A stretch of DNA of 6,887 nucleotides from an uncultured Campylobacter sp. (GCA_937896205.1 CALBNA010000169.1:1-6887); one strand, 5' to 3'. Counted from the first letter of the stretch, positions 1 to 5,450 are shown. Notes: generated by a model not told the origin, from the letters alone. Numbers and translations: made by a program.

Positions 1-903
1 GCCTAGGTCATTTGCGCCAAACAGCAGCGCCAGCTGCCCGATGTAGCTGCCCTGCGTGACCCAGCTGCTTTGGATATTTGGTACATTGTCTAAAAACAGC
101 CTAGAGACCGCAAGAAGGCGCAAATAGCGATTCGAGCTTTGCTTTTTGATCTCGGGACGTTCGGCGGCTAGGCGCGTGTTTAGCCCCTGAAAGCTCCATA
201 ATATAAACGCTCTAAAGCCGCCCGTAACGTCTTGCAAGCTCCTGATATGCTCCCAGTGCTCCACGATCTCGCGCGTGGTTTCGACGGTACCAAACATCAT
301 CGTAGCAGTCGTCTTTAGCCCCTCCTCGTGCGCCTCGCGGTGGATGCGCAGCCACGTTTCTACATCGCATTTTTTAGGCGCGATCACGTCACGGACGCGG
401 TCGCTGAGTATCTCTGCCCCGGCTCCAGGCATCGAGTAGAGACCCTTTTCTCGCAGCCTACGAAGCACCTCCCTCGTGCTGATACGCGAGATCCTTGCGA
501 TATAGTCGATCTCGACCGCGGAAAATCCGTGAATCGTGATGCTTGGATATTTTTTTGCTATAAACTCCACAAGATCCTCGTACCACTCGATTTTTAGCTT
601 CGGATGTACGCCGCCTTGAAACAAAATTTGCGTCCCACCGATAGCGATGAGTTCCTCGATCTTTTGCCCGATCTCGTCAAAGCCCAGCACATAGGCCTCC
701 TCGTCCTTGTGATCGCGGTAAAACGCGCAAAATTTACAGTCCACCCAGCACGCGTTCGTGTAGTTGATATTTCTATCCACGATAAAGGTCGTAACGCCCT
801 GGGGATGCAGCTCGCGTTTGCGCGCTAGAGCCATCGCTCCAAGCTCGTTTAGCTCGGCGTTTTCTATCAAATTTACCGCCTCGTCTACGCTTAGTCTAGT
901 CAA
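1..903 (-). CDS. mqnC: Dehypoxanthine futalosine cyclase MqnC (radical SAM), C-terminus cut by window edge
   Basis: Radical SAM enzyme of the futalosine route to menaquinone. It cyclises dehypoxanthine futalosine to cyclic dehypoxanthine futalosine in the cytoplasm. Translation of the minus strand gives 301 residues. The CxxxCxxC cluster motif (C52-W-V-D-C56-K-F-C59) follows the stretch INYTNA, which favours MqnC over its relative MqnE. Other family blocks are IGGTQILFQGGVHP (88-101), HGFSAVEIDYIARIS (125-139), MPGAGAEIL (158-166), ILWSFQ (234-239) and QSSW (278-281). The family usually runs to about 350-360 residues, so roughly 50 C-terminal residues lie off the left edge. The start is TTG at 903: AAAGGA sits 5 nt upstream, an in-frame TAA lies four codons upstream, and the first in-frame ATG is codon 24 without a ribosome binding site. 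Family assignment is confident. Presence of the remaining pathway genes elsewhere is assumed. Confidence 0.93.
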   Translation of the reverse strand, partial: MTRLSVDEAVNLIENAELNELGAMALARKRELHPQGVTTFIVDRNINYTNACWVDCKFCAFYRDHKDEEAYVLGFDEIGQKIEELIAIGGTQILFQGGVHPKLKIEWYEDLVEFIAKKYPSITIHGFSAVEIDYIARISRISTREVLRRLREKGLYSMPGAGAEILSDRVRDVIAPKKCDVETWLRIHREAHEEGLKTTATMMFGTVETTREIVEHWEHIRSLQDVTGGFRAFILWSFQGLNTRLAAERPEIKKQSSNRYLRLLAVSRLFLDNVPNIQSSWVTQGSYIGQLALLFGANDLG

Positions 904-908
904 ATTTT

Positions 909-914
909 TCCTTT
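909..914 (-). promoter_or_regulatory. Ribosome binding site deciding the TTG start of mqnC
   Basis: Reading on the minus strand, AAAGGA is followed by AAAAT and then TTG. It is the only Shine-Dalgarno-like match in the region and fixes the start at the rare TTG codon. Confidence 0.7.
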
Positions 915-1081
915 AAATTTTTTACGCGAGTTTAGCGAAAAACGCTTTTATCTTTGATAAATTCATGTTTTTTGACGTCTTGCGGATATCGTTTCGCGCC
1001 TCAACGCAAAGAAAAAGAAATGATTTTAAAATCCGCAAAAGACGCTCTCGAGCCAAAATTTAGCCTTTTAGCAGTAGCTGC

Positions 1082-1140
1082 GACGGTCCGCACCGTCATA
1101 GATAACCGCTTGCATAAACCGCGGCATCAAATTTGCCGCG
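1082..1140. other. Two consecutive GC-rich hairpins, possible small RNA or decayed structure
   Basis: Hairpin 1 is GACGGT-CCGC-ACCGTC (1082-1097), a perfect 6-bp stem with a 4-nt loop. Hairpin 2 is CGCGGCA-TCAAATT-TGCCGCG (1120-1140), a perfect 7-bp stem with a 7-nt loop. On the plus strand ACTTTTAAATTT follows hairpin 2, only a weak terminator-like tail. TAAAAT at 1027-1032 could be a -10 box for a plus-strand transcript of about 100 nt. No known RNA family is recognised, and the structure could be chance or a relic. Confidence 0.3.
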
Positions 1141-1202
1141 ACTTTTAAATTTAAATAGTTTCTGCTGCCCGCTCAAATTTAACCCGATTTATAAAGCTTA
1201 AA

Positions 1203-1232
1203 TTTGATAAAATCCCGAGACATTTTATCAAA
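1203..1232 (+). promoter_or_regulatory. Perfect 11-8-11 dyad overlapping the -10 box and ribosome binding site of the His/Cys lipoprotein gene
   Basis: TTTGATAAAAT (1203-1213) and ATTTTATCAAA (1222-1232) are exact inverted copies around an 8-nt spacer CCCGAGAC. The left arm contains GATAAAAT, whose TAAAAT (1208-1213) is a good Campylobacter-type -10 box placed to start transcription near 1219-1221. The right arm ends in the first bases of AAAGGAG (1230-1236), the ribosome binding site of the gene at 1242. Arm centres are 19 bp apart, about two helical turns, as expected for an operator. Starting transcription inside the dyad would prevent a full RNA hairpin, so a protein-binding site is the better reading. 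The regulator is not identified. Confidence 0.6.
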
Positions 1233-1241
1233 GGAGAAAAG

Positions 1242-1613
1242 ATGAAAAATTTAGTTTTAGCTGCGATTGCGGCACTGTTTTTTGCAGGCTGCGCAGCAAA
1301 CAAACCAGCTCCCGCCGAGCAAAACGCGCAGGAGTATCGCCACGCTACGCAGATAAAAGACGCAAGCTGCCCGCATCACGACACAGCAAACGCTAGCTAC
1401 GCCCAGTCTCACGGCGCGATGAAAGAATGCCAGCATCACGACAATCACGGAGCGGATAAAAGCCTGGGCTGCGGCGGCGATAGCGACAAATCAAAGCCAT
1501 GCCCAAAATGCGACGCGAAAGCGCACGGATGTGCACAACATAAAGAGTGCGCCCATCACGGTAAAAGCAGCGCAAGCGACAAAGCGCACGCCTGTCCTCA
1601 TCATAAACACTAA
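1242..1613 (+). CDS. His/Cys-rich repeat lipoprotein, putative metal-binding, function unknown
   Basis: I do not recognise a named family. The 123-residue protein starts with a short basic and hydrophobic signal ending in the lipobox FAGC, so C17 should be lipidated and the mature protein envelope-anchored. The mature chain has 15 His and, besides C17, 8 Cys (43, 63, 77, 87, 90, 97, 103, 118). Four C-x-H-H motifs stand at 43-46, 63-66, 103-106 and 118-121, with CPKC at 87-90 and HGC at 95-97. No helix-rich, membrane or enzymatic segment is visible after the signal, and the chain is probably disordered until it binds metal. Such composition is known from metal-storage proteins such as the His-rich Hpn of Helicobacter, which is cytoplasmic and not a homologue by anything seen here. 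Binding of Ni, Cu, Zn or Co is inference. The ATG has AAAGGAG 5 nt upstream. The gene is monocistronic, with its own dyad promoter and terminator. Confidence 0.85.
   Translation: MKNLVLAAIAALFFAGCAANKPAPAEQNAQEYRHATQIKDASCPHHDTANASYAQSHGAMKECQHHDNHGADKSLGCGGDSDKSKPCPKCDAKAHGCAQHKECAHHGKSSASDKAHACPHHKH
1365..1604 (+). repeat. Degenerate 60-nt (20-residue) in-frame tandem repeat in the His/Cys-rich lipoprotein
   Basis: Residues 42-121 divide into four blocks of 20. Blocks 1, 2 and 4 open with [SE]-C-x-H-H-[DG]. The ends of the blocks carry a second cluster (SHG, LGCGG, AHGC, AHAC). Block 3 has lost the opening CxHH and carries CPKC instead. At DNA level GCATCACGACA is identical at 1373-1383 and 1433-1443, exactly 60 bp apart, and CATCACG recurs 120 bp later (1554-1560). 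This suggests internal duplication followed by divergence. Confidence 0.6.
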
Positions 1614-1618
1614 AATTT

Positions 1619-1652
1619 AATGCGGTCAAGGTCAAATTTGGCCGCATTTTTT
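1619..1652 (+). terminator. Rho-independent terminator after the His/Cys-rich lipoprotein gene, possibly bidirectional
   Basis: AATGCGGTC (1619-1627) pairs with GGCCGCATT (1640-1648), a 9-bp stem with one G-U pair and a 12-nt loop, followed by a T run to 1652. It begins 5 nt after the stop codon. Read on the minus strand the same stem is followed by AAATTTTA, so it may also stop the transcript that ends with the endonuclease V gene. Confidence 0.8.
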
Positions 1653-1744
1653 CTCAAATTTACGCCCGCCGGCAACATCAAAATTAAGCTTAAATTTCGC
1701 CGCAAAGTAGTTAAAAATCGCTTTTAGTCTCGTCGTCTAAAATT

Positions 1745-2206
1745 TTAAAACCTAAACTCGCCGCTCATCCCCTTTACGAGCCGCGCCGCTTCGTCCACAT
1801 CCATACCGATCGCGCTAACAAAAAGCGGCCTCTTGCTACGGCCTCTGCAAATTTCTCTTACGAGCTTACAGCTGCCTTTAAAAGGCGATTTGGCTACGCC
1901 CACGATCTGCACTCTGCGCTCCAAGCGCTCGTATAAATGCCCGCCCAGACCGTATCTGCCATCGTCGTCAAGACAAACGAAACCGTCGATCACGATGAGC
2001 GAGATATCCCACACATCCAAATCCTGCAAAAGCGAGACGATGCACGGAAGCTCCCTTTTATAAAAGCTTCCGCTCTCATAGGGCGCTACGCCGTCTACTA
2101 TTTTTGAGATGATTTTGAGCGGCTTTTCGTCGCTAAAGTTTTCAAACAAAACCCCTACGACTTTAGCCTTATTTCCCGCATAGTACGCATCTACGGCAAG
2201 TTTCAC
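1745..2206 (-). CDS. nfi: Endonuclease V family protein, short and divergent
   Basis: Endonuclease V cuts DNA (or RNA in some lineages) one base 3' of deaminated adenine (inosine). This 153-residue chain is shorter than typical family members (about 210-230). Matches in order are AVDAYYAG (4-11; D6 aligns with the first catalytic Asp), PYESGSFYKRE (42-52; E52 the catalytic Glu), LIVIDGF (70-76; D74 the third acidic ligand), GLGGHL (86-91), and VGVAKSPFKG (102-111; K106). Two family features have changed. The wedge motif PYxPG reads PYESG, and the usual VSxGHR near the C-terminus reads SAIGMD (131-136), so the active-site His is Met. The start is GTG at 2206, with AAGGA 5 nt upstream and no other in-frame start before an upstream stop. 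It lies 83 nt after the NfeD gene on the same strand and may be cotranscribed. The family call is good. Full catalytic activity is uncertain. Confidence 0.8.
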   Translation of the reverse strand: MKLAVDAYYAGNKAKVVGVLFENFSDEKPLKIISKIVDGVAPYESGSFYKRELPCIVSLLQDLDVWDISLIVIDGFVCLDDDGRYGLGGHLYERLERRVQIVGVAKSPFKGSCKLVREICRGRSKRPLFVSAIGMDVDEAARLVKGMSGEFRF

Positions 2207-2289
2207 CGCTATCCTTTTTGGCTTAAATTTGAGCGGCGCAAAAAGGCAAACAAAGCATCAAAAAGCCGCCCTAAACGCCAAATTTAATC

Positions 2290-2682
2290 TCACTCCAATA
2301 CGACTTTATTTCCCTTCGTGCCGCGCACGCGTACCTTTGAGCCCTCGGCTAAGTTTCCGTCGTAGCGCCATAAAGTACCTTTAAAATAAACCATACCCTC
2401 TCTGACCTCGCCCTCGCCGCTCTCGTTTAAAAAGTCGTCCTTAACTTCGCTTTCGTGCTGGTTAAATTTGGCCTTTAGCGGCTTTCTGAGCGCAAAAAGC
2501 AGAGCTAGCGAGATGATAGCAATGAGTAAAATTTGATACTCCCAAGCGATATCGACGAAAAATCCCAAAACTCCGACCGCTAAAAATCCAAGCCCGAAAA
2601 ATAGCACGAAAAAGCTACCGAGCATAAACTCGAGCATGATTAGGCCTACGCCCGCAGCCAGCATTAAGTACGCGGGTATCAT
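2290..2682 (-). CDS. NfeD-like membrane protein with C-terminal OB domain
   Basis: Short-form NfeD protein of 130 residues, the usual membrane partner encoded next to stomatin/SPFH proteins. Residues 2-22, 24-44 and 50-66 are hydrophobic and form two to three membrane segments. A charged linker (66-90) leads to a small beta-rich domain at about 91-130, with the typical pattern GEVREGMVYFKG, LWRYDG and KVRVRGTKGNKVVLE at the end. This is the cytosolic OB fold thought to bind the SPFH partner. The start codon overlaps the stop of the SPFH gene in ATGA, indicating translational coupling. Known family roles are membrane microdomain organisation and membrane-protein quality control. The specific substrate here is unknown. 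Confidence 0.9.
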   Translation of the reverse strand: MIPAYLMLAAGVGLIMLEFMLGSFFVLFFGLGFLAVGVLGFFVDIAWEYQILLIAIISLALLFALRKPLKAKFNQHESEVKDDFLNESGEGEVREGMVYFKGTLWRYDGNLAEGSKVRVRGTKGNKVVLE

Positions 2683-3599
2683 TTCGCCGCCCTAGCGCCT
2701 AAAAAGTCCTTTAAGACGCTTAGTGAGCCGATGAGCTCGGTCGCTTCGTAAGGGACTAAAATTTTATCTTTCGAGCCGTTTTTGGCTAGCTCGTTAAAGG
2801 CTCCGACGCGGTCGCGCGCGAGCAGGAACTCGGCTGCTTTTGCGTTTTGCGCCATGCTTTCATTTATCATATCCATCGCCTCTTTTTGAGCCGTCGCTAG
2901 CGCGATTTGCTCGTATTTTTTCGCATCGGCCATACGCTCGATAGCTTCGGCTTGCAATACTTTTTCCTGTTTTAGCGCCTCAGCGTTGCGGATGAGCGCC
3001 TCTTTTTCAGCCTGCGCTTTTAGCTCGATCGCGCGTTTTTCACGCTCGGCTTTCATTTGCAGATTCATCGCCTCTTCGATGCCGTGCGGGACGGAGATCT
3101 CCGAGATCTCGACGCGCATGATCTTTACGCCCCAGTTATCGGCGGCGTCTCCGAGCGCTCTTTGTAGCGCGGAGTTCAGGCGGTCGCGCGAGCTAAGCGT
3201 ATCATCAAGGTTCATCGCGCCGATCTCGCCTCTTAGCGTCGTCATGGCCAAATTTGCGATCGCGCGTTTGTAGCTATCGACGTTATACAGAGCCATTTTG
3301 CCGTCCACGACCTTTAAAAACACGATGCCGTCGACGCTAATATTTACGTTATCTTTGGTGATGACTTGCTGTTTAGTGATATCTACTAGCTGCTCTCTTA
3401 CAGTGATCACGGCGCGGATCTGATCTACAAACGGGATGATGATATGAAATCCGCCGTCAAGAACCTTGTGAAATTTACCCAAACGCTCGACGATGTAGAT
3501 ATCAGACTGCGAGATGATCTTGATACCGGCCTTTAAAAACAAGACCGCAAAGGCCAGCACGACCACGGCAAATACGATAAACGGTATGCTCTCTTCCAT
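2679..3599 (-). CDS. SPFH/stomatin-like (paraslipin, QmcA-type) membrane-anchored scaffold protein
   Basis: A 306-residue member of the stomatin/prohibitin superfamily, close to paraslipin and QmcA. One N-terminal transmembrane helix (5-25) anchors it. The SPFH domain follows at about 27-195, with the hallmark stretches VERLGKFHKVLDGGFHIIIPFVD (37-59, given in part), TVREQLVDI, VNISVDGIVFLKVVD and GVKIMRVEISEI. An Ala/Glu/Lys-rich coiled coil covers about 180-250 (AEREKRAIELKAQAEKEALI and the following heptads) and drives oligomerisation into rings or cages. The C-terminal tail (250-306) is the slipin type. ATG at 3599 has AAGGAG (3609-3604) upstream. It is the first gene of an operon with NfeD and perhaps endonuclease V, and is transcribed divergently from the NlpE-like gene. 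The family association with membrane microdomains and the FtsH protease is known, but not shown for this protein. Confidence 0.93.
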   Translation of the reverse strand: MEESIPFIVFAVVVLAFAVLFLKAGIKIISQSDIYIVERLGKFHKVLDGGFHIIIPFVDQIRAVITVREQLVDITKQQVITKDNVNISVDGIVFLKVVDGKMALYNVDSYKRAIANLAMTTLRGEIGAMNLDDTLSSRDRLNSALQRALGDAADNWGVKIMRVEISEISVPHGIEEAMNLQMKAEREKRAIELKAQAEKEALIRNAEALKQEKVLQAEAIERMADAKKYEQIALATAQKEAMDMINESMAQNAKAAEFLLARDRVGAFNELAKNGSKDKILVPYEATELIGSLSVLKDFLGARAAK

Positions 3600-3625
3600 G
3601 ACTACTCCTTAAAATATTTTTCATC

Positions 3626-3631
3626 ATTTTA
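3626..3631 (-). promoter_or_regulatory. Candidate -10 box (TAAAAT) of the SPFH-NfeD operon
   Basis: On the minus strand GCTAAAAT lies 27 nt upstream of the start codon and 17 nt upstream of its AAGGAG, giving a predicted start of transcription near 3619. No -35 box is seen, as is usual in Campylobacter. A second GCTAAAAT on the same strand (3663-3656) is an alternative. Confidence 0.4.
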
Positions 3632-3663
3632 GCCGCTTTTTGCTAAAAAATCGCCATTTTAGC
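3627..3663. repeat. Three alternating copies of TTTTAGC at an exact 15-bp pitch
   Basis: TTTTAGC (3627-3633), its reverse complement GCTAAAA (3642-3648) and TTTTAGC again (3657-3663) lie in the 107-bp divergent promoter region. Copies 2 and 3 form a 7-8-7 inverted repeat, while copies 1 and 3 are ATTTTAGC direct repeats 30 bp apart. They may be operator half-sites or duplicated -10-like hexamers. The word is AT-rich and common enough here that chance is possible. Confidence 0.35.
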
Positions 3664-3676
3664 GGAAAATTTTTAG

Positions 3677-3700
3677 TATAATTAGCCAAAATTTTAAGGA
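3677..3700 (+). promoter_or_regulatory. Promoter -10 box and ribosome binding site of the NlpE-like gene
   Basis: TATAAT at 3677-3682, preceded by a T-rich tract, is a perfect -10 hexamer. AAGGA at 3696-3700 is 6 nt before the ATG at 3707. The predicted transcription start is near 3689, leaving a leader of fewer than 20 nt. Confidence 0.65.
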
Positions 3701-3706
3701 TAAATC

Positions 3707-4159
3707 ATGAAAAATATTTTATTTTTAGCCGCGGCTGCGATGATATTTGCTGGCTGTGCGGCAAGCGGCGGCGCAAGCGCAGTAAATAACAAAAAATGCG
3801 GCAGTACGGAGGTTTTTGAAACGTGCGGCGCCGAGGTAGATAAGGAAAATTTGATCGGCGTCTACGAGGCCAAGGTGCTTTGCGACGGATGTAGCGAAAA
3901 CTCAAAAAGCACGCTAACACTAAACGCCGACAAAACGTTTAAAATCGATACCGTATATCAAAAAAAGATCGCGCAAAGAGAGCTACAAAATGGCAAATAC
4001 GAGATAGAGGGCAGCACCCTAAGCGTGACGAATCAATACCGCGAAAAGCTAAATTTCGAGATCAACGGCGATACGCTACGCCAGATAAGCAACCAAAACA
4101 GCTTTATCAAAGAAAATTTCGCCCAAGAGCGCATCTACAAAAAAGTAGAAGCAAACTAA
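3707..4159 (+). CDS. NlpE-like (copper-resistance/envelope stress sensor N-terminal domain) lipoprotein
   Basis: A 150-residue lipoprotein: MKN, a hydrophobic segment, then lipobox IFAGC with C17 as the lipidation site. After a linker containing C31 and C40, residues 49-88 match the NlpE N-terminal pattern: LIGVYEAKVLCDGC with a CxxC at C59/C62, then LTLNADKTFKIDTVY, resembling the family's G-x-Y-x-x-x-x-P-C-x-D-C and LxLxxDGT-[YF]. The rest (90-146) is beta-strand rich and completes a small lipocalin-like barrel. The second NlpE domain of E. coli, which carries the disulfide sensor, is absent, so this is a single-domain form. NlpE in E. coli is an outer-membrane lipoprotein that signals surface contact, lipoprotein-sorting faults and copper stress through Cpx. 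Whether any such signalling exists here is unknown. It is transcribed from its own TATAAT promoter, and the MFS transporter gene follows after 39 nt. Confidence 0.78.
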   Translation: MKNILFLAAAAMIFAGCAASGGASAVNNKKCGSTEVFETCGAEVDKENLIGVYEAKVLCDGCSENSKSTLTLNADKTFKIDTVYQKKIAQRELQNGKYEIEGSTLSVTNQYREKLNFEINGDTLRQISNQNSFIKENFAQERIYKKVEAN

Positions 4160-4198
4160 GCGGCAAATTTAGCGCTCAAATTTAACCCAAAGCCCAAA

Positions 4199-5401
4199 AT
4201 GAGTAAATTTATAACCCTACTAAAAACCCAGCCCGTTTTCGCGCGCCTCTCGCTCATACAGCTGATTTGTTATTTTGGCGTTTGGTTCTCGCACACGGGC
4301 ATTTTTACGCTACTTATCGAGCTTGACGCGCCCGTTTGGGCGATCACGGCGGCGGCTGCGCTAGCTTTCGTGCCGGGCGTGCTACTATCGCCTTTTAGCG
4401 GTATAGTGGCGGATAAATTTAGCCCAAAACCAATGCTCATAGCGCTCACGGTCGTAGAGATGGTGACGGTTTTTATGCTCGTTTTTATCGACAAACTCTC
4501 CTTGATGTGGCTGCTATTTGTGATAATATTTATCAGAGTCGGAGCCGGCGGAACGTATTTTCAGGTCGAGATGAGCCTTTTTCCCAAAATTTTAAACAAA
4601 GACGACCTAAAAACCGCAAACGAGATCCACTCGCTTATCTGGGCGTTTTCATACACCGCGGGCATGGGGCTAGCGGGCATTTATATCCATTTTTTCGGGA
4701 TCAAAAGCGCCTTTTTGCTTGACTGCGCTCTTTACGGAGCGGCGCTTATCGTCCTGCTTAAAACAGATATCGCCGTGCGAGCTAAAAAAGGCGGCGAAAA
4801 AGTCCGCGAGATGCTAAAAAATGGCCTAAAATACGTAAAACAAAACCCACTCATTGCGCATCTCATCATGCTACACGCGGTTGTAGGCGTGACCAGCTAC
4901 GACGCTCTCGTGGCACTACTAGCCGACTATCCGTACGCCGGCCTACTCTCGGCATCGCTCATCATCGGCTACATCAACGCCTGCCGCGCCGTCGCCCTCA
5001 TCGTCGGCCCGCTCGTGCTTAGTAAATTCGTCTCAAATTCCAACCTAGTCTATATCTACGTCGGTCACGGGCTTGGCGTCATCGCGTGGAGCACGCTTCA
5101 GTTTAACTTTTATATCGGATTTATCGGGATTTTTTGTGCGGGATTTTTCACCTCGACGCTTTGGAGCTATACCTACACGCTCATCCAGCAAAAGTGCGAT
5201 CCGGCGTTTTACGGCCGTATAATCGCCTATAACGACATGGTTTACCTGGGCGTCGCGGCAGTGATTTCTAGCGGCATAGGACTTCTTTTTGAGCTAGGAC
5301 TCAGCCTATCGCTGATCACGGCTCTAATAGGCTGTATGTTTTTTGCGGGAGCGATTTATTGGATATTTGTGCGTAAAATTTACAAAGACGAGCTAGCGTA
5401 A
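4199..5401 (+). CDS. Major facilitator superfamily transporter (MFS_3/EntS-like exporter type)
   Basis: A 400-residue inner-membrane protein with about twelve hydrophobic segments, near 17-40, 46-69, 78-98, 102-122, 140-162, 168-187, 217-240, 248-275, 282-301, 304-328, 343-366 and 370-392. Motif A lies in the loop after helix 2 as G-x-x-A-D-K-F-S-P-K-P (68-78), with D72 as the conserved Asp. A charged central loop (188-215) separates the halves, and FYGRIIAY (337-344) is the C-terminal counterpart motif. The pattern fits the drug or siderophore exporter branch, but the substrate cannot be read from sequence. There is no good ribosome binding site before the ATG at 4199 (the upstream bases are CCCAAAGCCCAAA), so it may be translated by coupling to the upstream NlpE-like gene, with which it probably forms an operon. 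Confidence 0.88.
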   Translation: MSKFITLLKTQPVFARLSLIQLICYFGVWFSHTGIFTLLIELDAPVWAITAAAALAFVPGVLLSPFSGIVADKFSPKPMLIALTVVEMVTVFMLVFIDKLSLMWLLFVIIFIRVGAGGTYFQVEMSLFPKILNKDDLKTANEIHSLIWAFSYTAGMGLAGIYIHFFGIKSAFLLDCALYGAALIVLLKTDIAVRAKKGGEKVREMLKNGLKYVKQNPLIAHLIMLHAVVGVTSYDALVALLADYPYAGLLSASLIIGYINACRAVALIVGPLVLSKFVSNSNLVYIYVGHGLGVIAWSTLQFNFYIGFIGIFCAGFFTSTLWSYTYTLIQQKCDPAFYGRIIAYNDMVYLGVAAVISSGIGLLFELGLSLSLITALIGCMFFAGAIYWIFVRKIYKDELA

Positions 5402-5432
5402 ATTTGCCTTGTGGAGCGGGTTTAAAAAGGAG

Positions 5433-5450
5433 CAAATTTAATCAAATTTG
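5433..5450. other. Small AT-rich hairpin between the convergent MFS and cheR genes
   Basis: CAAATTT-AATC-AAATTTG is a perfect 7-bp stem with a 4-nt loop, flanked by CGGGT (5417-5421) and ACCCG (5451-5455), which could extend it across an 11-nt bulge. No T run follows on either strand, so it is not a standard terminator. The 136-bp gap holds six AAATTT words and no gene. Confidence 0.3.

Larger units (their letters stand above)
904..1241. other. 338-bp divergent intergenic region between mqnC and the His/Cys-rich lipoprotein gene
   Basis: No convincing gene was seen on either strand. From left to right it holds the mqnC ribosome binding site, a small AGCG-aaaaa-CGCT palindrome (934-946), two GC-rich hairpins (1082-1097 and 1120-1140), the word GCTCAAATTTAACCC (1171-1185) that recurs at 4174-4188, and the dyad and promoter of the downstream gene (1203-1232). 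A 64-codon TTG-initiated frame (954-1148) crosses it. It contains an internal ATG at 1021 after purine-rich sequence, but its protein resembles no family I recognise and it runs through both hairpins. Confidence 0.6.

Noticed and set aside
328..828. Two plus-strand frames inside mqnC
   Set aside because: They are antisense to a well-conserved radical SAM gene, and their products show no family features.
934..946. AGCG-aaaaa-CGCT palindrome upstream of mqnC
   Set aside because: A 4-bp stem without a T run or promoter relation is too weak to call.
1119..1140. The second hairpin as the terminator of an upstream gene
   Set aside because: No plus-strand gene precedes it, and the following ACTTTTAAATTT is a poor U tract.
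954..1148. 64-codon plus-strand frame starting at TTG, with an internal ATG at 1021
   Set aside because: No recognised family and no real ribosome binding site, and the frame runs through two GC-rich hairpins. It is probably a chance frame in intergenic DNA.
1257..1647. Two minus-strand frames antisense to the His/Cys-rich lipoprotein gene
   Set aside because: The Arg/Cys-rich products reflect the reverse complement of His and Cys codons, and the sense gene has signal peptide, promoter and terminator.
2207..2289. Possible terminator between the NfeD and endonuclease V genes (GCGGC...GCCGC)
   Set aside because: Only a 5-bp stem with a loop of about 24 nt, and the T runs lie inside the loop instead of after the stem.
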